The position numbers were made by a program, and so were the translations under genes. From Gordionus sp. m RMFG-2023 (Eukaryota > Nematomorpha > Gordioida > Chordodea > Parachordodidae): a DNA stretch of 64,000 nucleotides. The notes under the pieces were generated by a model. That model searched no databases. It was not told the DNA's origin and worked only from the letters and a program-made list of their open reading frames with translations. The stretch is taken from assembly GCF_954871325.1 (NCBI RefSeq), contig NC_088777.1:36743366-36807365 (forward strand), read 5' to 3'. How positions within the stretch are numbered: position 1 is the first letter of the stretch; every line of letters begins with the position of its first letter. Of the stretch, positions 23,001-38,000 are shown one piece after another.

Positions 23001-26000
23001 CTCCTTTCAAGGTTAATAGGAGGAAAAGGAAGGGGGGGGGGCAAAATAAAAGAAATAAATAAATACAGGTAGGAAAGGAAGAAAAATAGAAAATACTTAA
23101 TATACAGAATTAAATGTTACCAATCAGTTTTATTTTTCTGAACATGCAAGGTATGAACGTGAACAAGCGCGAAAAACACAACCATCTTGAGTTTGAACCT
23201 CGAACCTATTACGTTGCCTTTTCTTCAGAAATCGAAGTATGTTCTTCGACTCTTCAAGCCTTGTTATGCCATCTGAAGATTGGAAATTTTATCATTGATC
23301 TAAATGGTATATTTTTAATGGGCTAAAAAAAATTTAATTTACATTTATCCATGAATATATTTAAAAATAAAATAAAGCTATTAAAATATATAATACATAG
23401 TTCTTTTAAAAAGTAAATGAAAATAGATTTTACAACAAGGCAAAAGCTATACACAATATTACCTAAACCTGGGGATTTCACTGAAAGAGGACTAAACTTT
23501 TCTGCCACCATTTGACGAAATCTCGAGGCTTAGGTAATATTTTTTGGCTAAAATCTCGACTCTTTAAAAATAGGTTAGGTTTTTAACACTAGTACAAATT
23601 ACATATTTTTTATTTGTAAGATTCAAATATCTCAGCCACAAGTGATGAAACATCTGTAAAATTCGTTCATTTCGCTACACTTCTGGGAAACGTTTTAATT
23701 AGCCTTCAGGACTGGTTTGAAGTTGTTGGCTTAGGGGTCAACGAAATGGTATTTTGCTTGATAACACATATACAAAGGAATAAAAGTGAAGTGGTGGAGA
23801 AGAGAAATAAGTAAATGAAGAGAAGGAAAATAAGAAATAAAAGAATAGAATAGAATAGAAAAACGGAAAGATGATTAAAGAAAGAAATGCAAATAAAATT
23901 TTTTTTTTTTAAATGAACAAATATTTACAGGTAAGTCGAGACGAGGTGACTTTTCACCTTCCTCTCCATCGTTACCTTGCCCTTATACTCTCATATGGTG
24001 TGAGGTATTTTCATATGACTTGCACCGACCTAATGGATATATTAGGAAGCGTTCATCCATCTATTCCCTTGAAGGATTACGTTAGGCACCTAATTAAGCA
24101 TCCCCTCAGGATTCAGGTAAACATTATAGTAGCAAGAAGTGTATATCACTATCGCCTAATTTTAGTGTTCCTCTTTTAAACTTAGTAAATACCTTGTTAA
24201 CTCTGAAAAATTGATAAATGTAAGCAGGATATTTTTTCTTTATCTAGATTCTGTTGTCATTCATTAATCTTAAAAAACAATTAGAATTTCTCTCGATCGC
24301 ACGAATTCTTCTTTATCGTACCATCTCTGGCTCTTATCTTAAAATCGCGAATCACCAGCGTCTCTTCCTTTTCATTCCAATTATCTAAACAACTTTATTC
24401 TATTCCTCGTCTTTTCCTTTATATCCGCAACCCATATTTCTTAATATGTCTTTTTTAGATTTCTTCAAAATCTATTTCAATATCCTATCCCTATATGTCT
24501 CCAAATGTTTAATTGGTATACCTAAAAGATTAAATGACCAAATCTGTTGTTGAAGTCCTTTATATTATTATCAATAACCCATCAAAGGCATATGTTGTAT
24601 ATAAATTATCCTATCGTCGGTCACATTCAAAACCTATTAAATGACTTTTAAAATATTCAAGGAGAGATCAAATACATTAAATTTTTCATTTTAACAAGAT
24701 CATTTGATAACATAGCTTTAAATATTCTATGTGTATTGCCTCAATCTTTTTCATAAAATTTATTTCATTATTAAACTGTAGGCATATTCGGAGCATGAAA
24801 TAAAAAAAACATATTTCTAATATATTAAGATTCGAACTTTTTACTGGTCATAAAGAACCTATAAATTGACACATTTCTGCAAAACGTCTTTTGAAAAGAT
24901 CGTGATATATAACCGTCTGTTTAATTTTATTATTTCATAGCATATAAATTAGAGTATTACAAAATTGATTCTTTGAATTTGCCCGAGCCCACCCATTGTA
25001 CTAAGATAAAATCCTTAAACTCAGGCCTTGCTTTATCATATCGCCATTAAATATTAAAATTATATTGCCGGAATAATTAATTTATTTCCTTATTCAATGA
25101 ACAAACTACCTTTCTTTCATCTAAAATTATCATGAATTTAAATATTTGATTAAATTTAAAACATATAATGATGGAATAAAATTTTTATAATATATATATT
25201 AATTTTTTTTATTCGTATTGGTAAGATTTTTGAAAATCTACTTTACTAATAGAGTATATTTTAAAAAAAAATATTTTATAACCTTTTAGTTATTCAACTA
25301 TACTATAGCTACAAGCCTGTTGTAATAAGCCTAAAATAATCTAGGTTTTTAAATAATGTTTGCATTGCATTTTAGTATACAAAAAGCAAGAAAAAATGAA
25401 AGAAATATTATAATTGAAACGAAATTAAACTAAAATCAATAATGAATATTGTTTATTTAAAAAAAATATATATAATGTATTATGAAATAAAAAATGAATT
25501 TAAAATATACTCCATATTCGATTTATGCAGGCATGGCGGTCTGGATTTTTCAATAGCTTATTAATTTTGGTTAAGCAGTATATAGATTTAGTTAACATTT
25601 GTTGAATGCCTTTTGTTATACAAATAATCAATTTTGATCTGTGCAAAAATTTTTGAAAGGCTATTATTTCAATATAAAGGGGGATCTTGAGCTAGAAATT
25701 TTTTAATTTGTTATATTAATGATTAAAATAAAGATTATTATTTATTTTAGGTTTAGATTATTTATTTTAAATCCTTATAAAATTGTTATTGGATCCAATT
25801 TTAAAATAATTCTCATATTAGATAGATGAATGTTTTTTTTAAATTATATTTTATAAATATTATGAAAACAATTTAATTAATAACTGATATATTACAGTTA
25901 AATTTGGGTCTGTATTCGCCCCACGAATGCTTTTGCGTTAGTTTCTGCTAATTTTAGGAAAAAAAATATTTAATATTTTTCAAATAATTTATTAATTCTA

Positions 26001-29000
26001 AATAAATACCCTGATTTTTATTATCTTTTGACTGATATCCAATAATCCTTAGGTTAGCCCTCTGTTAAATATTTTCTTTGTCAAAGTTGCTCCTTTTAAG
26101 CATCTTCCGAATCAATAAATATACTCATAGAGTTCTGTATCCATTTTTTAATGCTTGATACCTTTCCTGACTTCTACCTCTGTGAAGTATAAACATTGTT
26201 CTAAAAACATAATATTAATCAGCAACCCGGAGCTAGCTGAACCGCTTAAACATGATAAATCTATATATCAAAATTATGAAAGAAACAAACCTAACCGTTA
26301 TAATTCTTTGAAACTGAAAATGTTTAGACATATTTAATGTAAATATGTTAAAAGATTTTAATCATTTAAATTTTTTTAGAATTAGTTATCCCGAAAGACT
26401 ATAATCGTTATATAGTCAATCATTATAAATTAAGATGATTTATTTGTTCCCTCTTTTTCGTTTTTAATTAACCTTAATTTCTTTACGTCTATATTATTTG
26501 TACATTCGTTTTAATATTCGTTAACTCCTTTTTAAATTCAATTACCTTTCATAATAATTAAACCTTAACCAACCTGTCTAAAATAATATATAGCAATAAA
26601 ATAAATAAGCCAGCTAATTTCAATCCTAAAATAGAATATTTCCCATCAAGATTGATGAAAGATAAAATTGTTTTCCATTAAAATTACTATCCTAAATTCT
26701 TATAAATGTTGAAAATTAAAAATTTATTTTGCAGTTGCATTGCTTGATTAGCGTTATATTAAGAATTGTTTGAAATTTACTTACCAATAACTGTTGGTAA
26801 ATTCTACCTTTTTAAAATAATGACTATTTTTATATTAAATTTAGGTAATGAAATTAAAAATATTAAATCTCTACCTAATCGTTTTGAATCTGTGATATTT
26901 AACAGTATAAACGCATTTAATTTCGCGCGATATGATATAGGCCATGAAATTATAACAGAATTTAATTTATTGTCATGCACAAACAATACACATGTCAAGC
27001 TTAAAATTATATTAAATCCACAGCTTATTTCATGGATTATAGATTTCATTCTTTTGGGGGGGGTGTGACATAAACAAAAAAAAGAGTACTAATTTTTTCT
27101 AGGCGGCTCTCAATGAGATAAACGCAGGTCTATGGGTCCGCAATGGTATTCAAATGAAAGGGCAAGTCATGACTTACATGCAAAACGCTTTCAACCACTC
27201 TATGGCTTACCCGGATATCTTTATCCTACAAGTAATTTACTCTCCGCTAATTATTCATATATTATTCCGATAATATTTAATTAATTCATTTTCCGGTTGC
27301 TCCCCACTTTCCTCTCTAGTATCATCTCCGTTATTTTAATTAAAATATTTCCCACTTATTTATTCTTTACTGGAGTGTATTTTCCTGCGTTATTTTTTTA
27401 AATATAACTTATTATTTAAATGCCTTAACTTGAACATCAACATATATGATTATAAGACTTGCGTCATATCCGCCAATCTTAACATCTCAGAACAAAATAT
27501 TTCTACTTTATCGCATATACTTTACCGCGGACATATGATAAATCAAAAAATTTTGAGACTCATTTTAAAAAAATATATAAACATAGCTTATACATGTTTA
27601 TTGGTGAAGTCTGTGAAATTGCATTTGCGATAATGAATTCATGGACATTTACAGTATTCAAATATTTGCGGAAATGACCTGGTATACTGGGCGGCTTAAA
27701 ATGTGACATTTTTAAATTCATTTCGGTTGATTTGTTAGGCAGAAATCTTTTCATTTCTAATGTTTTATAAATTTATTTCTCATCTTGATGTTAAATAGAC
27801 TCCACCCCAACCTCCTTTAGATACCGGCTAGGACCCGGCTTTATTGGTTGTTGGCAGATCTGATGGTATATTTTGATAGATTACTTTGTTGAGATAACTC
27901 CTAAGACTGAAACGATTCTCTTTGGTTTTATATGCTAGCTGTTTAAGTTCCTTTTAATGAGTTGGTGTTTTCAGTTGTTTTAGCTATTGGCAGATCTTTC
28001 TCCTTCCTAATTCTCTGAACAATACTATTGCTTGAGATGCCTATGCATGACTTTCATGATTATTTTATTTTACGATTCACGGGCACAGGGTTTATTTTCT
28101 TTAGATAGCGAATGTTCCTTCCACATAGGCTCCCTTTAGTCATTCACTATGTATTCGAAATATTGAGACACAAACCTGTAATCGTTTAACTATTCTTTTA
28201 CCACACAAGTCGTTCGCCGTTTACCAAAATTATTATGGTGGAATAAGATTGCTATATCTAGGATATTTGCAATATAAATCATCTGCCTTTTCTCAAAATA
28301 ATGGAGAATAAAATATCATTTCTATTTTTGCCCATTTTTTTGCCTAAATAATTTTTCGAACTGAATAATAATAAAAAATTATCCACATCCATTTTGTTTA
28401 TTTCAGACCTCGAAAGGATAAATTTAGGAACCAGAACATGGAAACCTTGGGACCGCATCAAATCTAAGATCCAGAATAAGAGTCTTTTTTGACATTTTTA
28501 GAAATCCTAACTAGGACTTTTTCTCCGTTTTGGTGATTTTTAGTTTCCCCTCCGATTTTTCTTTTCCATTTTTGACGGTCCTGAGCATCATTGTAAAATT
28601 CATTTTCCTCATATCCGCCGCTATCATCCACGTCATCTTAGGCCTTCCTCGAGATCTTGATCCCCCTACTTCCATCAAGGTGCATCTCTTTACCCAGTCA
28701 TCTTTTATCTTACGTCCCATATACCCAAACCATCTTATAGAACTACATTTTATTAAATATTTGGCGCCATAAACCGAACCATTTTTTAGGTTCCAAACTG
28801 GTATATTTGATGGACCAGCCATATATAACTTTTTATGTGGAAATCGAATAAAGCTTGAAAATTAAAAATGTTTACACATTTTTTAGTGTAAAAAAATAAT
28901 ATACATAAGAATTATACAGTTTTTGTATTTTATGATTATTAGCGGTTCTACTGGTTCCATTTTTTTTTAAAAGATACAAAAATTTGTGATTTACCTACTT

Positions 29001-32000
29001 TAAAAATATTTGTTATAATTTTAAAATATTTAGAAAATATAAATCTAATTTATTTATATTTATTTTTTTATTTAATAAAATATAAAATTATAGATTTGTG
29101 CTTGCTTCATTCCCGCCGACGAATTCATGGATATTTTATTCACTTAGTATAGCTATGATTTATATATGCAATTTTAAGAAAGAGGTGTCTAATGAAGGAA
29201 CATTGTTTTTATGGTTAATTTTGAATATAACCTGATCATTATGCACAGCTTTTTTTATTGCAACATTTTGATGAAAATGAATAAAGATATATGATTTCTG
29301 GAAGCTATACAGAAAGATCAAGGCTGCATTCTATCTTGTCTTATTATTTTTCTTAATTCTGAATAGAGCATCAAAAAAAGCTGCTTGAATACTCTTTTTT
29401 GCTTTGTTTATTAGTCTACTTATTATTTTTACCTTAAAAAATCATAGACAATTATTTATAATTCTAAAAAGAAAGATGATCTAGGAAAATGCTTAATCAT
29501 GGGTGGATTTAAGGGATCTTTGGATACTTTTCCAAGTTGCGCCTTTCGAGCGTCTCACTGTTTAATAAATACCATTATTGAGCTGTGAGGCAAGTCGGCC
29601 ATTTCACTCCTGACTTTAACCTTGGTAGGTAGGGTACTGATACTTTCCCTTCAAGGTGAGACATAATTTTGGGGGAAAAAGAAAGACAGAAAGAATGAAT
29701 GAATTTTTTTTAAATGTGAAAAGTGTTAACATAAATTAAGTACTAATTGTTTTAACCTGAATTAAATCAAATGGGTCATTAAGCAAGGCTCTATTTATTT
29801 TTTTGCTTAATATCTAAATAGATATTTGGGTGTAATATAACAAATAGTATATAAAAGGAATGTTTCTTTTATTAAAGCTACAACGTTAACAAATTGTTTC
29901 CCCTTTGGTGCAATTCCAACATTACGCTCACAGATTACAAAATGATTGAAGGGCTGTTGGTACTCATATCTACTCTCCTAACCTTTAGGGACATGATAAG
30001 TAATAATTCCTCTTCTAACCATTTTAAATATAATATAAACTTTTATTGGGTTCTCAGATTTTAATTTTAGTCACAGTCTCTTGTAACATTTTACTCTATT
30101 TACTTGAATTTTTTCCAATCTTTTATGCAATATATATCTCTATGATATTCTTCTATGGTGAAATTGATAAGGGTTTGTATTTTGTATGTTATTATAAGTG
30201 TATTCGCATTCAGAAAGAAAATTAAGGAAAGAAATTAAGTACAATTTTTAAATACAATAATAAGAAATGATTATAGTTTGGTAATGTGGCTAAATGTTGG
30301 CTAATTCATCTCAATCTACAGGCGCTTGCCGGAGAAAATCCGTTAACTTTAAGGCGTTACAATTTTATTAGTTTCTTTCATATTTGAGCTGCTATATTTT
30401 TAAGAAAAATCCCGAGGCCAGTATGATAGTTTTCTATAAAAATTCGGTTTCGCCGGCTAAAAATTGGCGTAAGCAGCTAAATATATAGTAATTACCCAAT
30501 TATAGTGACAACAGATCGAAAATGGAGAATGTTATAGGTTACAAGTTAAAAAAATATTTTAAATGATATTTTTTAAGGTCCGGACGAATGCATTACCATG
30601 AAGGGCGATATGGTATCCCTATTATCCAAATCTGAACCTTCCCATAGTCAACTGATCGAATTGACGCCTGATAAATCTGCTTTCATCATAGTTAATTCTC
30701 GGGGAAGCGAATTATTTAGGAAATTTTTGAACGAAGTTAAACCTATTTTTGATTTTTATTTTGACAGTGATTAGAAGAGTCTTCTTTTATTTATAAGCGA
30801 TACCCTGATTTTTTTTAAAAATATATATCCTCCTTTATTATTAATAATGAAGATCGCGGAATACAGACCTCCTAACCTAGAAATGGGTGGAGAAATATCG
30901 CAAGGGTCCTACTTACCTAAAGGTATACCAAATCAATTATATATTATATTTATTTTTGAAAAGTAACGGCTTATTATGAACAGCCTTCTATTTTATAAAT
31001 TATAAAAATAATTTTATTCCATTTTGTTTCATTAACAAAATTAAAGCAATCGTTTGGCGAGATTTATACGATCCGCTAAAGTTGATGATGGGTGATGTGA
31101 GCCGAAAGGATTACCAAACTAGCATGAATAAATATAAGGAATTGTAAGTTGGAACCATATTTTGTGAAGTAATGATACAAAACGTCGAATGGATAACATC
31201 ATAAATTACCCTCACATACAACAAAATGGCAGGTGTGGTTGAGGAAGCAACCCTGAACTTTGAGAGTAGCAAGTTATTTTGACTTAGATTCGAGCGATTG
31301 TTTTTTTAGACCAACCTCCTTAGACAGGTAGCTTAGGAAAATAATTAGGGTTAATTATATTAAAAAACACGTAGGTGTTGACCGACGTTATGTATCATTA
31401 CCAATACCAAATTAAATACGTTACCTATATGAGGAAATAGATAATTGAATATGATTGTTATATTTTTTTATCATGTTTGTTTGAGGAAAAGGTTAATAAA
31501 TTGAAAGGGTTAGGGGGGGGGATGATTTAATCTATCTAAATTACCAGTGAATTTTTTTTTACAAATATAGCCTCAAATGGAACTATAACAACAAATTGAG
31601 TTCAGATACAATCGAGAAAATATGGCCACCATTCCGATTGCCGAATTATTTGAAAAAAGATACCTCCTGTCGTAACACTAAATTATTCGATTTCGTGCTA
31701 CCCAACTTGTTGCGTTCTTCAAAATTTGATCTCCTATTGGTGAATGTGCTTTACGATGTAAGTTCTTAAGCCACCGCCAATTTTTTTCTGGCGATATTTT
31801 TTATATAAAAAAATATTTCAATGTCTGCTATAAGATTGATAAGAATGTCATGAACTCGTTTAATTTTATATTGTTGGATCTAGGTGGATATTATTTCTGA
31901 GAGTTGGTTTTCGACTTATTCCTTTTTTTTATGATCAAATTTGATTATGCATATTGTAATTTTTAAATCCTAAGGCTAAATTTATGCCAATTTTTTATAG

Positions 32001-35000
32001 TTTTGGTATTTTATTTTTATTAGACGATTAAATAGACTTTCGGTTACATGGTTTTAAGGAATGGATCAACGATTATTAATAATAATTATTTGACCATATA
32101 CTCTTGTATTTTCTTCACATGGCAACAACGATTTTTAAAAGCTTCTTATACCTTTTAGGACTGCGATTTTTCTCTAAACCATGCCATAGCATTTTTAAGG
32201 AGGTATATATAGAGATACACTATTCTTGTAGTCAGAATTAGCCGATGCCGATATGTAACTTTTTAAGGCTAGGAAGATTTTTGCCGATTCTTATATGTAG
32301 ATTTTACATCGAAAAGTATTATTTCAAAAATAAAGTAGATTATTTCAAACTTGTAAACTATCATTTTCAATTTAAAGTTATAAAATTATTTTGGCGATAT
32401 TTGTACTTAGTTACCGAAATTCTCGCAAAATAAAAATTTTTTAAAGAATTTTTTTTCCCAAAATTTTAAGTTGGGTTTTTAAGGAGATCAGAATAATTTT
32501 TTATTAAAATTTGTGATTTCATCATGAAATATTATTTATGCATAAAAATAATAAAAGATTTACTTATATAAGATTTTTTTTACAATAAATATTTTGATAT
32601 AAAAATACTTTGATAATTAAACAATCATCAAAAAATAATTTAAAAATATAGATTTTTTATGATGAAATTTTATTTTAAATAAATAAAAATTATCTCAAAT
32701 AAAATTAGTTTTTTTTTATTTGGCAATTTATCTACTCAACCGTAATATGTAACCTTATATGCAAGATCGTTTTTATAAAAAAAATTCCATCAAAAAAAGA
32801 AGGGAAAAGAAGAAGAAGGAATAAGAATAAAAATGCTTAAAAATATATTAAATTTTACAAACAAATTCATTATATATTTTTTTTAACACACAAACAAAAG
32901 TATATAAAAAATAAAGATAGAACGCCCGAAATTGTGTTACAATTGGCCGTTTACTTATTGGGAATTAAGCTAAGCGTCCCTATTACTACCGATCAGGATA
33001 TCAAATCTCTCAATGAAGAACCATTAATATCGGTAATCATTTTTATTTATATTTTTTAGAAAAATTAATATTTTGTCTTTTTTCCTCCTATATTATAATC
33101 ACATATTTAAATAAAATTAGATCATTTTGGGCTAGTAATCCAAAAATAAATATAAAATTTTAGCCCAAATGATAGTGGAAAAATTAGGTAATACGATTTA
33201 CAAATGATTTATAAATCTTAATTAATTTCCGATTATTACGATTTTTTCTATTCTCCTTTTTGTAGGCTCCTTCAATATTTCTTTCCACTTTCGGTTATTT
33301 AATTTATATTTGGTGATGCTGTTTGAAATCACAATTCGAAATTTGAATTTACTCTTTCCTATACATATATAAAATAAACAGAATATGGGGGCTTCCTCTC
33401 ACCACGAGTCATCTAAACATTATATACCGACTAAAACCGTAAATGACAATGAATCGGCCTTTGAAAATGCTGACCATATTTCCCTCGAAAAAGGAACGGA
33501 TAGTGATGACGAAGGCAGAAAAGTAAATCGATTCGACATTCCCACCCTGACCCAATTACTAATGTACAGACCTACCCCGGTTAAATTTAACCAAGTTTAC
33601 GCCAAAGATTTCTCATACGAGCTCGAACTCGCTAAGAATTACTCCAGAAAGGAGTCCCCCGAAAATTCTGCGAAGAGGGAGGGATCATTTGAAGTTTCTA
33701 ATGGCTCTAACAGTGCCAAATCACTCTTAAACACCAATATAAAGTTAAGATCGGTTTTGCTCTCAAAATTCGCTTCTTTAGCCTCACTCCCTTCTGGTTC
33801 AAAAAACTATAATAATAATAATAATAAAATTTTCAACGAAACAAAATGCGATGATTTAATTCCTAGACCACAAAATATAGTTATCAGCATGGAGTATTGT
33901 ATAGAACAAATCTACGAATCTTTCGCTGGGAGTATCTATATCGAAGATCATAGGCATTCAGATAACAACAATAGAATAGGGGACGGAAAGTTATTTCTTG
34001 GAAACCTTCTTGGGAAATTGAGAATATTTGGCCCTTTCGGAAGTGACAATTTGTCGAAAGAAATGGATGAATACAAGAATAGCAATGAAATGTGTGTCGA
34101 AGGTGTCCAAATAGACCAAGAAACGAATAACAACAGTAAGAATTCAGAAAAGTCCTCTAAGGAAAAGCGGGCCTTTGAAAAGGGGAACGGGATGGACAAG
34201 TACACACATATATATATATATATTTATATATATCAGAGACCTGCAGAGGTACCATTTTAACGGCTCGGCCCAGATTAAAAAAATTTCGGCCCGGCCCGGT
34301 TTAAAAATTTTAGACCCGGCCCGAGTATTTAAAAAAAAAGAACCCCGGCCCGGCTTGGATTTTATAAAAAAAAATTTTTAGACCCGGCTCGGAATTTTTT
34401 AAAATTATATTCGACCTGGTATATACAAAAAATTCATTATTTCATATTTTATCATATTTTTCGGCGAGTATTATCATTTAATAAGCAAGTATATTAGCTA
34501 ATGTTGTTAAACGGCTGGCTCGTTTTGAGCCGATTTTTAAAAACGGCTAACTCAATATTTTCGCCAGAAAAATATTGACTAGGTCTCTGATATATATATA
34601 TATATATATCAATTTCTATACCATTTTCTAACGGGTAATGGAATATTTAATATATTTTTTACTGTATTAAAATACCTTATACGCCTAAAGAATAAAATAT
34701 AATAAACATAACCATTTTTATTTTAGGGCACAAATCTTTTAATCATAAATATAAATATATATTTTTACGACTTTGAAGCTTCAATTAAATAATAATAATT
34801 TATGATTAAAAAATATTAAATACCCCCTTTTCCAATTTTTTTTATTTCTTATATCGAAAAAATTTTTGCTCTTGATTTATTGTACAGTGTTAATGTCTTA
34901 ATTGGATTCTTATATTTTAAGAATTTTGGTTGTCTACTAACCCCAAAAATTAATTCTTAAATATATTTATTTCTTCTCTATGTTAAAGTAAGATCATATA

Positions 35001-38000
35001 AAATCAACTAAAGATTCAACCCGAGCCTCTTCGATTTTTTTTAAATTTTAAATGATGGTAGTATATACACTAACTAGTAAAAATATAAAATTTTAATTCT
35101 CAATTCAGCTTACTTCATGAGATATGGCCATCTTTAGAAACGCGGAAATTCCTAAAGAGACTTAATTTTAAATATCTCAAAAAGTAATTAAACTAAAGAC
35201 ATGATTTAAATTTAATTAACTCTAGAATAGCCATTTAATATGATATAAAATTTATTATATTAAAGATAGATCTATTACCAAAAATCGGAAATATAAAACC
35301 GGAAATGGCTATAAAATAAAAATTGCTCGTGTTTTTTCTTTCAAATTCTTTTTACCGATAGACATTATATTTCTTAATGTTTGTACAAATTCCTAGATTG
35401 AGACGAGTACTGGGCCAAAAGTTATTACAATTTAAATATATGGCTTAAATCCTATATTACACCAAATATAGGGTAATCATTTTTTTAGAAAAAGTCAGCA
35501 ATATATGTGAATAATAGCATTAAAACTAAAATCTTAAAAAATCTGATTATTTTGCATTTTTTAATATTTTAAAACGCAAATAACAATTTTATAATTCTGA
35601 CAAAAACAGCACTTATATATGGTATGAATAATTTTATATCAATGAAGTTAATGGAAAAAAGAACAAAGTGCATAAGAGATTAGTTTTATGTAATATAAAA
35701 GAATTATTTACCAATTTGAAATTAACAATTTGCTATCATGAGACCAAAAAACTGTATTTTAGCAGGCGGGTCTGGAACGCATACAATGTGCATCTGCACA
35801 TTTCATCAAAATTTTGAATTAATTATAGTTGGTGGTAAATTATATAAGTTAACTGGAAACCAGCATAACTAGCCATTTCCTCCCTTAAAAGATTATATGC
35901 ACTACATTACACAAAGTCTAAGCAATCCAGCCCAGCCTTGCTGTTACTTAAGGAAATGCCAAATGTGTCCCGGCACTTTGAAACTTAAAGAAAGACTACA
36001 TTTATTGTTTGATAATAATTCCATAGATTATATATTATTTAGACAATGGTTGGCGGCAAACCATACAACCCTCGAAACGTTAACTAAGTCCTCCAGCGAA
36101 TTTGTGGAATTTGATTGATTCGGAACAATCTTAAGTCATTAAAATCTAATTTGAAGGATGGGGAATATCTAATAATATCCGATTTTGCAAAGAACTACGC
36201 TTTATTCTTTTCTTGAAAGAAAGATTTGATAAGATTTTAATAATTTTTTATTTTTATGATAAAGCTGTTACCCAGTATAAAAAACAAAAAAAACTTTGTA
36301 AACCACTACAAACATTATAATGATTTTGGGATCAAGGCAAAATGGCATTTTTTTGCAACTGCACATGGCAAAACTCCTTGTGATAGATTAGGGGGAATTA
36401 CTAAGAGATTGGCGGCTAGAACAAGCTTGCAAAGTCCTTGTGAAAATCATATACTAACTCATATGGATTTATATAATTATGTGAGAATTAATATTCAGGG
36501 GATTAATTACATATTTATCAGCAACATTGATTTAAGAATGGAACCAATCTCGAAAATAGATTTTTAACGGCCAAACGAATTCCCGGGACACAAAAATATC
36601 ATTCATTTATTCTAATTGAAGGAAAAATGAAAGTCAAAATTTATTCTAATACATTAGATTATTTAATGTATGATATTATTTAAATAATATGTTTATCACA
36701 ATATTAATTTTTCAGTGATATTCATGTAATATAAATAATTAGCTAAATAAAGTTATAAATATTTTTACATTTATTTTCTTTCTAAAAAAATAGTTAAACT
36801 TAGGTTTTAAATATGGCACACTGTCTCCTAGTGATCTGCATAGGCCTAATTTTTCTAACACAGCCCGAAAGATTTATAAAAAAATATATCAAACCCGATC
36901 CCAAACGAATTTCCTTTTTATTTGTTTCGTAAATTATTATACATTTGGTATAATTAGCATTTAAATACTACTTATATCTAAAGTATAATAACTATTGGCC
37001 CAGTACTCGTCCAAATCTAGGATTTTGTACAAATATTAAGAGGTATAATGTCTATCTGTAAAAAAAATTTGAAAGAAAAAAAAGAGCAATTTTTATCTTA
37101 TAACCATTTCCGGTTTTCTATTTCTTATTTTTAGTAATAGACTTTTTTTCAATAAAATAAATTTTGTATCATATTAAAGGGCTATTCTAGAGCTATTTAA
37201 TAAGATTTAAATTGTGTTTCTAGCTTAATTATTTTTTGAGATATATAAAATTAAATAGTGTATTTTGGAATTTCGCGTTTCTAAAGATGGCCATATCTCA
37301 TGAAGTAAGCCGATATGAAAAGTAAAATTTTACATTTTTACTAATTAGTGTATATGTATACGTTAGCGGCAATGTAGCCGGAATTTTTTCGGCAATGTGA
37401 GGTAGTGGTAGGCAGGGTAATTTTGTTATTTCGGCAAAGTATACATTGCCGAAATAACCAGGCAATGTGTAATTTTTGTAATATTTATACATTGCCGAAA
37501 TAACCAGGCAATGTGTAATTTTTGTAATATTATATTATTAATAATTTTTTCGTTATTATTAATAATTTTTTAAGATTAATATTATATTTTATATTTAAAT
37601 TTGTTACAATATATTTTTTGATTGATATTTTTCTTTTTGAATCGCTAATTTTTTTTATTTTTTGTGTTATATGTTTTTTTAATAAATTTTTTTTAAATAT
37701 ATTTTTTTGATTGATATTTTTTTTTTATATTTTTTTTTGTGTTATATGATTTTTTAAATTAATATTTTTAAATATATATTTTTGATTGATATTTTTTTTA
37801 TTTTTTTTTTTGTGTTATATGATTTTTTAAATTAATATTTTTAAATATATATTTTTGATTGATATTTTTTTTTATTTTTTTAATTTTTTGTGTTTATATG
37901 ATTTTTTTTAATAAATTTTTTTGATTGATGTTTTTTAATAAATTTTTTTAAATATATTTTTTTGATTGATATTTTTTGATTGATAATTTTTAATATATTT

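Noticed and set aside
26766-27068. Overlapping + and - frames just upstream of exon 13
   Set aside because: The + frame runs into the branch-point/G-run region of the intron. Neither translation resembles UBR3 or any known protein.
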